Of a DNA stretch of 64,000 nucleotides, positions 8,488 through 17,362 are shown one piece after another. Position 1 is the stretch's first letter. Each line of letters begins with the position of its first letter. Position numbers and translations under genes: made by a program. The stretch is from Roseicella aerolata (GTDB lineage Bacteria; Pseudomonadota; Alphaproteobacteria; Acetobacterales; Acetobacteraceae), in NCBI RefSeq assembly GCF_020523605.1, contig NZ_JAJAQI010000008.1:90964-154963 (forward strand), in the 5' to 3' direction. The notes below the pieces were generated by a model. It did not search any database. It was not told the origin of the DNA and saw nothing but the letters and a program-made list of their open reading frames with translations.

Positions 8488-9144
8488 TCAGGCCGGGGCG
8501 ATCTCTCCGCGCTCGATCACGAAGGTGCGCTCCACCAAGGGCCGGAGCAGTTCCGGATTGCTCTCCGTGATCAGGATGGCGACGTCGGGCAGCGCCTGGT
8601 GCAGGCGCTTCAGCGCCTCGGCATAGCGCAGCGCCAGGGCCGGGGCGAGGCCCTGGAAGGGCTCGTCCAGCAGCACCGCCCGCGTCCCGACCATCAGCGC
8701 CCGGCCAAGCGCCACCATCTTGCCCTGGCCGCCCGAGAGGCCGGCGGCGCGCCGCGGCGCGAGGTCCTTCAGCTCCGGCAGCAGGGTGAAGACGCCGTCC
8801 AGCCGCCGCGCCGTCTCGGCCGAAGGCAGGCGCAGCACCTCGGCCGGCAGCAGCATGTTCTCCCGCACCGAGAAGCTGCCGAAGAGCCGCCGCTCTTCCG
8901 GCGCATAGCCGATGCCGAGGGCGGCGCGGCGATGCGCGGGCAGGCCGGTCACCTCCTGCCCGTCGATCAGCACGCGGCCGGCGCGGATCGGCAGCAGGCC
9001 CATCAGGGTGCGCAGCGTGGTGGTCTTGCCGGCGCCGTTGCGGCCGATCAGCGCCACGCGCCCGCCGGGCGGCACCACCAGGTGCACGTCGCGCAGCACC
9101 GGCACGCCGGCGATGTCGACCGAGGCATTGTGCAGCTCAAGCAT
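8488..9144 (-). CDS. livF: Branched-chain amino acid ABC transporter, ATP-binding protein LivF
   Basis: This 218-residue cytoplasmic ATPase powers the liv importer. It carries Walker A (GRNGAGKTT), the signature LSGGQGKMVALGRAL, and Walker B (AVLLDEP) followed by FQGLAPA, which is typical of LivF. The switch region reads ITESNPE instead of the usual EQN-type sequence. At 218 residues it is slightly shorter than the common 230-240. The start overlaps the livG stop by eight bases, which means translational coupling. It is the last gene of livKHMGF. The transported solute could be an amino acid, amide or aromatic acid, since this transporter family is broad. Confidence 0.9.
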   Translation of the reverse strand: MLELHNASVDIAGVPVLRDVHLVVPPGGRVALIGRNGAGKTTTLRTLMGLLPIRAGRVLIDGQEVTGLPAHRRAALGIGYAPEERRLFGSFSVRENMLLPAEVLRLPSAETARRLDGVFTLLPELKDLAPRRAAGLSGGQGKMVALGRALMVGTRAVLLDEPFQGLAPALALRYAEALKRLHQALPDVAILITESNPELLRPLVERTFVIERGEIAPA

Positions 9145-9961
9145 GGTGGGCGGGCTCTATGCCGATGACGTCGCGCAGCACGGCCGGGTCGTTCAGCACC
9201 TGCTCCGGCGGGCCGAGGGCGGCGATGCGGCCCTGGCTCCAGACCGCCACCCGGTCGGCGAAGCGCTCCACCACCTCCATGTCGTGCTCGACGAAGACGG
9301 CCGTGACGCCGGTGTCGCGCAGCACGCGCACCAGCGTCTCGACGATGCCCATCTTCTCGGTGGCGGCGACGCCGCTGGTCGGCTCGTCCATCAGCAGCAG
9401 CCGCGGCTGCAGGGCGGCCGCCATGGCGATGTCGGCCAGCTTGCGGGCGCCCTCGTTCAGCGCATCGGCGCGCGCCTCGGCCAGGGGGGCAAGGCCGAAG
9501 CGGTCGAGCAGCGCCATCGCCTCCTCCCGGTAGCGCGGGCGCAGCAACGGGGTCAGCGGCGACCAGAGGCCGGCATGGGCAGCGATGGCGAGCGCCGCAT
9601 TCTCCAGCACCGTATGCTCGGAGAAGAGCTGCGGCAGCTGGAAGCTGCGGCCGATGCCGCGCTTGACGATGGCCCGCGGCGAGAGGCCGAGGATGGGCTG
9701 GCCGTCATAGTCGATGCTGCCGGCCTGCGGCCGCAGATAGCCCGTCGTCATGTTGATGAAGGTGGTTTTGCCGGCGCCGTTCGGGCCGATGATGGCGAGG
9801 AACTCGCCCGGCATGACATCGAGGTCGATGCCGTCCGCCGCCTTCACGCCGCCGAAGGCCAGGCGCAAGCCGCGGGCGGAGAGGAGCGGCGCGCGTGTCG
9901 CCTCGCGCGGCCGATCCGGATCTCCGGCCGCTTCGGCCCTGCGATGATCGGACGCGCTCAT
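9137..9961 (-). CDS. livG: Branched-chain amino acid ABC transporter, ATP-binding protein LivG
   Basis: This 274-residue ATPase is the partner of LivF. Walker A is GPNGAGKTTFIN, Walker B is LLLMDEPTSGVA and the switch His is in VFVEHDMEVV. The signature loop LNEGARKLADIAMA is a diverged form of the usual LSxG. An N-terminal extension of about 25 hydrophilic residues precedes the first strand (LLSARGLRLAFGGVKA). The ATG start overlaps the livM stop as ATGA at 9958-9961, a standard coupling signal in this operon. Confidence 0.9.
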   Translation of the reverse strand: MSASDHRRAEAAGDPDRPREATRAPLLSARGLRLAFGGVKAADGIDLDVMPGEFLAIIGPNGAGKTTFINMTTGYLRPQAGSIDYDGQPILGLSPRAIVKRGIGRSFQLPQLFSEHTVLENAALAIAAHAGLWSPLTPLLRPRYREEAMALLDRFGLAPLAEARADALNEGARKLADIAMAAALQPRLLLMDEPTSGVAATEKMGIVETLVRVLRDTGVTAVFVEHDMEVVERFADRVAVWSQGRIAALGPPEQVLNDPAVLRDVIGIEPAHHA

Positions 9962-10941
9962 GCCCGCCCCCGCAGCCGGCTGGTCAGCATGCCCCAGAGC
10001 CCCCCGGGCGCGAAGAGGATGACGAGCAGCAGGACGCCGCCAAGGATCATCTGCCAGGCATCGGCCACCGCGGCCGCGGCATAGACCCGCACCAGCTCGA
10101 AGGCCGTCGCGCCGAGGAAGGGCCCGAGCGCGCTGCCGGCACCGCCGAGGATGGCGATGAAGACCAGCTCGCCCGAGGAGGTCCAGTAGGCGAGCTGCGG
10201 CGTCACGTGCCGAGTCGTCATCGCCACCAGCGTGCCGGCCGCGCCGCCCATGACGGCCGAGAAGACATAGGCGAAGAGCAGCACGCGCCGGGCCGAGACG
10301 CCCATGAATTCCAGCCGCGTCTCCCGCGTCTTGATGCCCGCCAGCGCCCGGCCCATGGGGGAGGCGAGATAGGCGCGCACCAGCAGCCCGAAGCCGAGGG
10401 CGAGCGCCAGCGCGAGGCCGAACATGACCCATTCCTGGGTCTCGCGGTCCGGCACCGCGCCGGCGAAGGTGAGGGCCGAGACGCGGATGCCGTCCGTGCC
10501 CTTGGTGAGGTCGTAGAGCTTCTCCAGCAGCGAATAGAGCACCATGCTGAGCGCCAGGTTCAGCATGCTGAAGAAGATGTCGCGGTAGCGCACGATGAAG
10601 AGGCCGATGACGAGGCCGAGCAGGCCGCCGAGCAGCGCGCCGAGCGGCAGCAGCAGCAGCGCCTCCGGCACGGCGGGCGCCAGGAAGGCGACGGTATAGG
10701 CCCCGACGGCGAGGAACATGCTGTGGCCGAAGCTGACCTGCCCGGCGCGCAGCAGCAGCAGGATGCCGAGCACGGCGACGCCCTTGGCGAGGGCGATGGT
10801 GAGGACGAATTTCAGCCAGGGCACCGCCCAGGCGGCGAGGACCAGGGCGGCGGCGCCGGCGAGCGCCAGGCCGGCCTCCGGCAGGCGCATGGAGGGGCGT
10901 GGCGCGGCCACGCCCGGCGCGTCGCGGTCGGAGGCGCTCAT
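9958..10941 (-). CDS. livM: Branched-chain amino acid ABC transporter permease LivM
   Basis: This 327-residue inner-membrane permease forms a heterodimer with LivH. Many hydrophobic segments are visible from residue 24 on, including AGLALAGAAALVLAAWAVPW and VAVLGILLLLRAGQVSFGHSMF. The latter ends in the LivM-type GxVSFGH motif. The cytoplasmic coupling loop contains SPMGRALAGIKTRETRLEFMG, matching the family EAA-like loop. The start overlaps the livH stop by four bases, and the stop overlaps the livG start. Confidence 0.92.
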   Translation of the reverse strand: MSASDRDAPGVAAPRPSMRLPEAGLALAGAAALVLAAWAVPWLKFVLTIALAKGVAVLGILLLLRAGQVSFGHSMFLAVGAYTVAFLAPAVPEALLLLPLGALLGGLLGLVIGLFIVRYRDIFFSMLNLALSMVLYSLLEKLYDLTKGTDGIRVSALTFAGAVPDRETQEWVMFGLALALALGFGLLVRAYLASPMGRALAGIKTRETRLEFMGVSARRVLLFAYVFSAVMGGAAGTLVAMTTRHVTPQLAYWTSSGELVFIAILGGAGSALGPFLGATAFELVRVYAAAAVADAWQMILGGVLLLVILFAPGGLWGMLTSRLRGRA

Positions 10942-11873
10942 ACCCGCCGCGTCTCCAGCCGGCCGAACAGCCCCTGCGGCCGGATCAGCAGGACCGCCAC
11001 CATGATGAGATAGGGCACCACCACCTCGAATTCCGGGGCCAGGTAGACCGCGATGGAGCGGCCGAGGCCGATCATGAGGGCGGAGATCGCTGCGCCCTCG
11101 ATCTGGCCGAGCCCGGCCGTCGCCACCACGGCGAAGGAGAGCACGATGGTCTGCGCCCCGATCCCCGGCACCAGCGAGGTGGTGGGGGAGGCCAGCGCCC
11201 CGCCGAGCGCGGCCAGCGCCGCGCCGAAGGTGAAGGTCAGCAGCGTCACCTTGGCGGCGTCGATGCCCATGGCCATCGCCGCCTCCTTGTCCGTGGTAAC
11301 GGCGACGATCACCCGGCCCGTCAGGGTCCGCCGCAGGAACCAGGCGAGGCCGGCGAGCGTCGCCAGCGCGACGCCCGGCAGGACGAAGAGCTGGTAGGCG
11401 GTGAAGGGGATGACATCCTCGCCGAAGGGCACGTCCACCGTGCCGAGCGCCTTCATCGGCGCGTCCTGGAAGATGGGCTGCACGCCCCAGATCAGCTTCT
11501 GCACATCCTCGAGGATCATGAAGAGGGCGAAGGTGACCAGCAATTGCAGCACCTCCTCCTGCCCGTAGATCCGGCGCAGCACCAGCCGCTCGATCAGCGG
11601 GCCGAGGATGCCGCCGACCAGCGCCGCGGCCAGCAGCAGCGCGGCGAAGCCGGCAATGGGCGGCAGGCCGAGCGAGGCGAGGAAGAGGCCGATCGAGGCC
11701 GCCGCATAGGCGCCGATGGCGAAGAGGCTGCCATGCGCCACGTTCACGATGCGCAGCACGCCGAACACCATGTTCAGGCCGACGGCGACCATGAAGACCA
11801 GCGCGGCATAGGCAAGCCCATCCAGCAGGGCCAGCCCGATCAGCAGCCCATTCTCAGCGAACCATTGGCCCAT
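10938..11873 (-). CDS. livH: Branched-chain amino acid ABC transporter permease LivH
   Basis: This 311-residue inner-membrane permease has about eight hydrophobic segments. Diagnostic stretches are GLNMVFGVLRIVNVAHGSLFAIGAY near the N-terminus and GRVIVAVTTDKEAAMAMGIDAAKVTLLTF in the coupling loop, followed by GALASPTTSLVPGIG. It lies 63 bases downstream of livK, separated by a strong hairpin that may lower its expression relative to the binding protein. Confidence 0.92.
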   Translation of the reverse strand: MGQWFAENGLLIGLALLDGLAYAALVFMVAVGLNMVFGVLRIVNVAHGSLFAIGAYAAASIGLFLASLGLPPIAGFAALLLAAALVGGILGPLIERLVLRRIYGQEEVLQLLVTFALFMILEDVQKLIWGVQPIFQDAPMKALGTVDVPFGEDVIPFTAYQLFVLPGVALATLAGLAWFLRRTLTGRVIVAVTTDKEAAMAMGIDAAKVTLLTFTFGAALAALGGALASPTTSLVPGIGAQTIVLSFAVVATAGLGQIEGAAISALMIGLGRSIAVYLAPEFEVVVPYLIMVAVLLIRPQGLFGRLETRRV

Positions 11874-11902
11874 GCGGCAAAACTCACAGAAAACGAAGGG
11901 GG

Positions 11903-11927
11903 TGCGGGGGAAGCGCCTTCCCCCGCA
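11903..11927 (-). terminator. Hairpin between livK and livH, probable attenuator or stabiliser
   Basis: TGCGGGGGAAG and CTTCCCCCGCA pair perfectly around a three-base loop, ten bases after the livK stop. Such hairpins after binding-protein genes usually protect the upstream message or cause partial termination. Confidence 0.6.
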
Positions 11928-11936
11928 TCTCTTGCC

Positions 11937-13253
11937 TCAGCCCGCGATCGGCGCCGGCACCTGCGCCAGCATGTCGGGCTTCAGCGTCTTCAGCCAGTCC
12001 ACGCTCTTCTGCCCGACCGGCGTCGAGACCATGGCGGCCGGGAAGATCACCATGTCCTTCGGCACCGCGAAGGGGAAGCGGTCGGTGAAGCTGCTGAGGC
12101 CGACGATCTGGTCCTCCAGCCCCTGGCCGTCCTCGCGCAGGGTGATGGTGGAGGTCGGGCTGTCGAAGGTCAGGCCGCGGAAGGCGTTCGCCAGCTCCTG
12201 GTCGTTCGGCCAGCCGCCGCCCTTGGCCTCGATCGCGCGGGCGAAGCCGGCCTGCATGGCGGCGATGGCCTGGGCCATGTGGTGGCAGGGATAGATCGGG
12301 TATTCGTTGTGGCGCTGCCGGTAGCTGTCCACGAAGCGCTGGAAGCGCGCCGGGTCCTTCGGCTTCGGGTGGTTGTTCCAGTGGTCGCCGCGGGCGCCGA
12401 TGACATGGCCCTGCGGCATGGCGCGGCCGAGCTGCTGCAACGAGGCCTCGGCCACCGGCAGGACGAAGGTCGAGCGGTCCAGCAGCCGCCGCTCGGAGGC
12501 CTGGCGGATCAGCGTCACCAGCTCCCCGCCCCAGGATGTCGAGAGGATGACATCGGGCCGCAGCGCCAGCATGCGGGTGATCTCGGTGGAGAAGTCGGTG
12601 GAGTTGAAGCGCGGGAAGAGCTCCGCCACCACCCGGACGCCGGGCTTCAGCGCGTCCATGCCGGCCTTCCACAGCTCCCAGGAATCGCGGCCCCAGGCAT
12701 AGTCCTGGTTGATGACGGCCAGCGTCCGGAAGTCCGGCTTGGTCTTCAGCAGGTAGAGCAGCGGCGCGAGGATTTCCGGCGTGCCGTAGCCCTGGGTGCG
12801 GAAGGCGTAGGGGTGCTTGCCTTCCTCGAAGATGCGCTGGGTGCCGCAGTCCCAGAGCAGGGTGGTCTTGCGCATCTCGTCCGAGAGCGGCGTGCAGGCG
12901 AGGCAGGAGCCGGAGGAGATGGAGGCGAAGATGATGTGCACGCCCTCGTTCTGCACGAGGCGGCGGTACTCGCCGACGAGGTGGTCGGTCCCCGGTCCCT
13001 CATCCACATAGAAGGGGCGGACCGGGATGCCGCCGATGCCGCCCGCGCGGTTGATCTCCTCGAACAGCAGATCGGCGGCCTGGCGGGCCGGGACGCCGAA
13101 GACCGAGGCGGGGCCGGAGAGGAAGGTGGTGATGCCGACGCGCAGCTCGCTCGGCTTCTGCTGCGCCCCGGCATTGCCGCCGGCGAAGAGCAGGCTGCCG
13201 GAGGTGGCGGCGGCGCCGAGCAGGGCGGCGCGGCGGCTGACGGCGTGGGGCAT
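11937..13253 (-). CDS. livK: Branched-chain amino acid-type ABC transporter substrate-binding protein
   Basis: This 438-residue periplasmic type I binding protein feeds the LivHMGF complex. The N-terminus MPHAVSRRAALLGAAATSG resembles a twin-arginine signal (SRRAALLG), followed by a hydrophobic core and an AxA cleavage site before QQKPSELRVGITTFLSGPAS. The Leu-binding fold shows DLLFEEINRAGGIGGIPVRPF and PDVILSTSWGGELVTLIRQA. Amide and urea-type binders also look like this, so the ligand is open. It is the promoter-proximal gene of livKHMGF. Confidence 0.88.
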   Translation of the reverse strand: MPHAVSRRAALLGAAATSGSLLFAGGNAGAQQKPSELRVGITTFLSGPASVFGVPARQAADLLFEEINRAGGIGGIPVRPFYVDEGPGTDHLVGEYRRLVQNEGVHIIFASISSGSCLACTPLSDEMRKTTLLWDCGTQRIFEEGKHPYAFRTQGYGTPEILAPLLYLLKTKPDFRTLAVINQDYAWGRDSWELWKAGMDALKPGVRVVAELFPRFNSTDFSTEITRMLALRPDVILSTSWGGELVTLIRQASERRLLDRSTFVLPVAEASLQQLGRAMPQGHVIGARGDHWNNHPKPKDPARFQRFVDSYRQRHNEYPIYPCHHMAQAIAAMQAGFARAIEAKGGGWPNDQELANAFRGLTFDSPTSTITLREDGQGLEDQIVGLSSFTDRFPFAVPKDMVIFPAAMVSTPVGQKSVDWLKTLKPDMLAQVPAPIAG

Positions 13254-13459
13254 GGCGGCGTTTCCTCTTCCGTGTCGGGGCCGGATTGCCGGACAGCATG
13301 CCGGTGCGTCGCCGGGGTGTGAAGGGGGCGGGTGGCCGCCCCGGCCACCGCGCCCCGCACCATTGCGCGCGCCCGGCCCCGCCGGTTCGTACCGGCAGGC
13401 GCGAAAACCCGTGTCGGCATGGTTCCGCGCCGGCGCGGTTTGCTCTAGCGTCCGGTGCC

Positions 13460-14308
13460 GTGAACATCCTCTCGATCCAGTCCTGGGTCGCCTATGGCCA
13501 TGTCGGCAATGCCAGCGCGGTCTTCCCGCTGCAGCGGCTCGGCGCCGAGGTCTGGGCGATCCACACCGTGCAATTCTCCAACCACACCGGCTATGGCGCC
13601 TGGCGCGGCCAGGTCCTGCCCGCGGCGCTGATCGGCGACTGCGTGCAGGGCATCGCGGAGCGCGGCGTGCTGCCGCGCTGCGACGCGGTGCTGACCGGCT
13701 ATGTCGGGGATGCCGCGACGGGGGAGGCGATCCTCGATGCCGTCGCGCGGGTGAAGGCGGCCAATCCCGCCGCGCTCTGGTGCTGCGACCCGGTGATCGG
13801 CGATGTCGGGCGCGGCGTCTTCGTCCGGCCGGGCATCCCGGAATTCTTCCGCGACCAGGCGCTGGCCCTGGCCGATATCGCGACCCCCAACCAGTTCGAA
13901 CTGGAATGGCTGACCGGGCGGGAGGTCGCGACCCTCGCCGGGGCCAGGGCGGCGGTCGCCGCGCTGCAGGCGGGCGGGCCGCGCTGCGTGCTGGTGACCT
14001 CCCTGCGCGTGGCGGAGACGCCGGCGGATGCGCTCGACCTGCTGGTGGCGGAGGGTGGGGAGGTCTGGCGGGTGCGCACGCCGCTGCTGCCGCTTGCCGT
14101 CAATGGCGCGGGCGATGCGATCGCGGCCCTGTTCCTCTACCACCGGCTCAGCACGGGCAGCGCGCGCGTCGCGCTGGAACGGGCGGCCGCCTCGATCCAT
14201 GGCCTGCTGCGGCGGACGGCAGAGGCGGGCTCGCGCGAGCTGCTGACGGTCGCGGCGCAGGAGGAGTTCGTGGCGCCGGGCCATCTCTTCCCGGCGGAGG
14301 CGTGCTGA
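13460..14308 (+). CDS. pdxY: Pyridoxal kinase PdxY
   Basis: This 282-residue ribokinase-fold enzyme phosphorylates pyridoxal in vitamin B6 salvage. GTG 13460 gives MNILSIQSWVAYGHVGNASAVFPLQRLG, the classic PdxY/PdxK opening. Next come HTVQFSNHTGYGAWRG, LTGYVGD, WCCDPVIGD, TPNQFELEWLTG and the catalytic VNGAGDAIAALFLYH. The expected GTGD anion-hole motif reads NGAGD here, common in PdxY. A TCTAGC box ends about ten bases before the start, so the message may be nearly leaderless. It is divergent from the livK operon. Confidence 0.93.
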   Translation: MNILSIQSWVAYGHVGNASAVFPLQRLGAEVWAIHTVQFSNHTGYGAWRGQVLPAALIGDCVQGIAERGVLPRCDAVLTGYVGDAATGEAILDAVARVKAANPAALWCCDPVIGDVGRGVFVRPGIPEFFRDQALALADIATPNQFELEWLTGREVATLAGARAAVAALQAGGPRCVLVTSLRVAETPADALDLLVAEGGEVWRVRTPLLPLAVNGAGDAIAALFLYHRLSTGSARVALERAAASIHGLLRRTAEAGSRELLTVAAQEEFVAPGHLFPAEAC

Positions 14309-14321
14309 GGGGCGCGCCGCC

Positions 14322-14810
14322 TCACCCCGGCCGGAAGCCGTCCAGCAGGCGCGTGAGCTCCGGCTCCAGCCCCGGCCAGTCCGCAACCGGGGCGGAGGCG
14401 ATCAGCAGCCAGCTCCGCGCCGGGCCATAGAGGCAGGTCGCCCGCACCACCACCGGCACGCCGCTCGGCTGGCCGATGCCGCGCGCCTCCAGCCGGTCGG
14501 CCGGCAGGCCGGCCATCTCCGTGCGCGTCGCGGCGGGCAGGGCATCAAAGTGGAAGGGGCGCAGGTGGCGCAGCGTGCGGGCCAGATGGCCCCGCCGTGC
14601 CGCGGGCGGCACCGGGCGCTGGGCGCGGATCAGCAGCATCCCGGTCTCCGCCGCGCCGCGCGGCGCCGCCAGGTCGCGCAGCACGGTCCAGCCGAGGCCC
14701 TGCGTGGCCAGGCGCATCCGCTCGCCCTCCGGCAGCCGGAAGGGCGCCTGCGCGGCGGCGCCGGATGCGGCCAGCAGCGCCAGCGGCAGCAGCAGCAGGT
14801 GGCGGCGCAT
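14322..14810 (-). CDS. Hypothetical exported protein
   Basis: This 162-residue protein was not recognised. ATG 14810 gives MRRHLLLLPLALLAASGAAAQA, a clear Sec signal peptide cut after AQA. The mature part is about 140 residues and contains FRLPEGERMRLATQGLGWTVLRDLA, an Arg-rich central helix and a C-terminal half with PVVVRATCLYGPARSWLLIASAP and one Cys. It is likely periplasmic. Its stop is 13 bases from the convergent pdxY stop, and a small lipoprotein gene lies just upstream on the same strand, so the pair may be one unit. Confidence 0.6.
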   Translation of the reverse strand: MRRHLLLLPLALLAASGAAAQAPFRLPEGERMRLATQGLGWTVLRDLAAPRGAAETGMLLIRAQRPVPPAARRGHLARTLRHLRPFHFDALPAATRTEMAGLPADRLEARGIGQPSGVPVVVRATCLYGPARSWLLIASAPVADWPGLEPELTRLLDGFRPG

Positions 14811-14856
14811 GCGGCGGAGGTGAGGCCGGCGCCGCCACGCCGCAAGCCGGCGCGCT

Positions 14857-15105
14857 TCAGGCCAGGTTGTCGCGGTGCCCGTCATCCGGCACCCGGTAGC
14901 GCGGCAGGTTGGGCGGCAGGGTCGGCAGCCAGGGCGGTCGCTCGGAGGACGGCTCCCGCGCCCGGGGGGCGGTCCGCCCGAAGGGCGGCAGCATGTCCTC
15001 CGGGCCTGCGGTCGTCCCGGCCGGCCCGGGCCCGGCGGCCGAACAGGCCCCGAGGAGCGGGATCAGGGCCAGCAGGGCCGCCAAGGTCGTGATGCCGCGT
15101 CTCAT
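14857..15105 (-). CDS. Small Pro-rich lipoprotein, hypothetical
   Basis: This 82-residue protein has a clear lipoprotein signal: MRRGITTLAALLALIPLLGACS with lipobox LGAC and Cys21 as the lipidation site. The mature part is Pro-rich (PPWLPTLPPNLPRYRVP) with no fold recognised. The residue after Cys is Ser, which by the usual rule points to outer-membrane sorting. The gene lies 46 bases upstream of the exported-protein gene at 14322-14810. Confidence 0.65.
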   Translation of the reverse strand: MRRGITTLAALLALIPLLGACSAAGPGPAGTTAGPEDMLPPFGRTAPRAREPSSERPPWLPTLPPNLPRYRVPDDGHRDNLA

Positions 15106-15165
15106 GCCAGACCGCCCTACAGATCGCGAGGGCTGGGGCGCAAGTGACGGTCGAGAGACCGAATG

Positions 15166-16116
15166 TTACGGCCCGGGCGCCGGCCCCGTCAGCAGCCAGG
15201 CCGTCGCCGGGAAGGCCACCGCGGCGATCACGGTCGAGAGCAGCACCACGGCCGAGACCTCATCCGCCCCGGTATGGAAGCGCTGGGCGAGGACGAAGGC
15301 ATTGGTCGCGGTCGGCATCGCCGCCAGCAGGACGCCGGCCTGCACCCAGAAGGCCTCCAGCCCCAGCAGCGGGCCGAGGAAGAGCCAGGCGAGCAGCGGG
15401 TAGGCGACCAGCTTGCCGAACGTCGCCGCGCTGGCCGCCAGCGCCAGCCGCCGGTCGAGGCTCAGCCGGCCGAGCGTGCCGCCGAGGGCGAAGAGCGCGG
15501 TCGGCCCCGCCGCGGCGCCGAGGAAGCCGAGGAAGCGGTCCAGCGGCCCGGGGATCGCCACCCCCAGCGCCCCCAGCACCGCCCCGCCGCCGATCGAGAG
15601 CAGCACCGGGTTGAACATCAGGGAGCGCAGCACGCGCACCAGCACCCCGCGCTCGCCCATCGGGGCCATCAGCACGCTGCCGAGGGCGATGACGATCGCC
15701 ACCTCGCTCATGATCGCCATGGCGACCGGGCCGGCGCCGCGCTCCCCGATCAGGGGCAGCAGCAGGGGCGGGCCGAGATAGCCGACATTGCCCATGGCCG
15801 CGGCGGCGCCGATCGCCGCGCCCTGGCCGCGCCGGCGCCGGGCCAGCAGCATGGCGCCGGCCATGAGGACGAAGAAGACCACCAGGCAGGCGGCGAGGTA
15901 GCCGGCGAAGAAGCGTGGCTCGAAGCTCTGGGCCAGGGGCTGGGCCGCCATCAGCCGCAGCAGCATGGCCGGCAGGGCGAAGTGGAAGGCGAAGATGCCC
16001 ACCGCATCGGTAACCGCGGGGGCGATCATGCCGCGCCGCACGGCGGCCCAGCCCAGGCCGACCACGGCGAAGATCGGCAGGCAGAGGGAAAGGAAGCCGA
16101 GCACGAGCGGCACCAT
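15166..16116 (-). CDS. AEC family permease (auxin efflux carrier superfamily)
   Basis: This 316-residue inner-membrane protein has ten predicted hydrophobic segments in two five-helix repeats. Signs of the family are the N-terminal LSLCLPIFAVVGLGWAAVRRG, AVTDAVGIFAFHFALPAMLLRLMA and the C-terminal QAGVLLAAMPTATNAFVLAQRF, which carries the conserved P-T-N of AEC exchangers. Bacterial relatives move malonate, malate or other organic acids. The N-terminal ATG at 16116 is the only good start. It diverges from the LLM oxidoreductase gene at 16197. Confidence 0.87.
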   Translation of the reverse strand: MVPLVLGFLSLCLPIFAVVGLGWAAVRRGMIAPAVTDAVGIFAFHFALPAMLLRLMAAQPLAQSFEPRFFAGYLAACLVVFFVLMAGAMLLARRRRGQGAAIGAAAAMGNVGYLGPPLLLPLIGERGAGPVAMAIMSEVAIVIALGSVLMAPMGERGVLVRVLRSLMFNPVLLSIGGGAVLGALGVAIPGPLDRFLGFLGAAAGPTALFALGGTLGRLSLDRRLALAASAATFGKLVAYPLLAWLFLGPLLGLEAFWVQAGVLLAAMPTATNAFVLAQRFHTGADEVSAVVLLSTVIAAVAFPATAWLLTGPAPGP

Positions 16117-16196
16117 AGCGGCTGGCGCCGCCGGCGCCAGCTTGCCCCCGGCCGCCGGGCGCGCTTGGCTTGGGGAAAGGGAAGGGAGGACGCGCC

Positions 16197-17264
16197 ATGG
16201 AATTCGGGATCGCCATGCCGACCGATGCCGAGAGCTGGCGGCTGGCCGAGCGGGCCGAGGCGCTCGGCTTCCGCTCCGCCTGGTTCTACGACACCCAGAT
16301 GCTGAGCGCGGACTGCTTCGTCGCCATGGGCGCCGCGGCGATGAAGACCAGCCGCATCCGGCTCGGCACCGGGGTGCTCATCCCCTCCAACCGCATCGCG
16401 GCCGTCACCGCCAATGCCTTCGCCACGCTGAACAAGCTGGCGCCGGGCCGGGTGGATATGGGCCTCGGCACCGGCTTCACGGGGCGGCGGGCCATGGGTC
16501 TCGGCGCCATGAGGCTTGGCGAGTTCGAGGAATACATCCGCGTCATGCTCGGGCTCCTGGCGGGGGAGACCGTCGAGACACGCATCGAGGGGCAACTCCG
16601 AAAGATCCGGCTGCTGAACCCGGAGCTGGGGCTGATCGACATCCGCACGCCGATGCGTCTGCACCTGGCCGCCGCCGGGCCACGGGCGCGGGCGCTGACG
16701 GCCCGGCTCGGCGCCGGCTGGATCAACTTCTTCTCCGACGTGCCGGCGGCGGTCGCGATGCTGGGGGAGATGCGGCAGGCCTGGCAGGCGGCCGGCCAGC
16801 CGGGGGCGCCGGAGGCGACCGCCTTCGTCCTTGGCTGCGTGCTGGAGGAGGGGGAGCCGCATGACAGCCCGCGCGCCATCGCGCAGGCCGGGCCGCGCGC
16901 CGCGGTGCTGCTGCACCGCGCGGCGGATGAGGCGCTGTCGGGCCTGCCCAACATCTCCCCGGTGCCGGAGAGCTGCCGGGCGGCGGTGGCGGGCTATGTG
17001 GAGCTGGCGAAGAGCTTCGCGCCGCAGGACGCGCCCTGGCTGGAGAACCACCGCGGCCACCTGATGTTCGTGAAGGAGGAGGAGCGGCCCTTCGTCACCG
17101 GGGAGCTGATCCGCATCAGCAGCTTCACCGCGACCGAGGCCGAGCTGAAGCGCCGGATCGGCGATCTGCGCGATGCCGGCTACACCGAGTTCACCGTGCA
17201 GATCGTCCCGGGGCAGGAGCAGGCAATCGAGGATTGGGGCCGAATCATGCGCGCCTTCCGCTGA
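16197..17264 (+). CDS. LLM-class flavin-dependent oxidoreductase (F420-type subgroup)
   Basis: This 355-residue luciferase-like TIM-barrel enzyme is recognised from MEFGIAMPTDAESWRLAERAEALGF, SAWFYDTQML, RIRLGTGVLIPSNRIAAVTANAFATLN and GRVDMGLGTGFTGRRAMGLG. The last block resembles methylene-tetrahydromethanopterin reductase-type members. ATG 16197 has AGGGAGG about seven bases upstream, so it is preferred over the in-frame TTG 27 bases earlier. The coenzyme could be FMN or F420; the sequence does not settle it. It is followed by the TAXI-TRAP genes and may act on the imported solute, which is inference. Confidence 0.85.
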   Translation: MEFGIAMPTDAESWRLAERAEALGFRSAWFYDTQMLSADCFVAMGAAAMKTSRIRLGTGVLIPSNRIAAVTANAFATLNKLAPGRVDMGLGTGFTGRRAMGLGAMRLGEFEEYIRVMLGLLAGETVETRIEGQLRKIRLLNPELGLIDIRTPMRLHLAAAGPRARALTARLGAGWINFFSDVPAAVAMLGEMRQAWQAAGQPGAPEATAFVLGCVLEEGEPHDSPRAIAQAGPRAAVLLHRAADEALSGLPNISPVPESCRAAVAGYVELAKSFAPQDAPWLENHRGHLMFVKEEERPFVTGELIRISSFTATEAELKRRIGDLRDAGYTEFTVQIVPGQEQAIEDWGRIMRAFR

Positions 17265-17362
17265 GCCGCGCGGGGCGGGACGGCGGCATGCTGCGCTGCG
17301 GTTGCCGCCGCGCCCGGCCACGGCCATCATCCCCCGCGATTCACCCCCGGGAGACCTCGCCC

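Noticed and set aside
9137..9961. LivG as a non-functional ATPase because of its odd signature loop
   Set aside because: Walker A, Walker B and the switch His are intact, and LivG signature loops vary; there is no need to call it broken.
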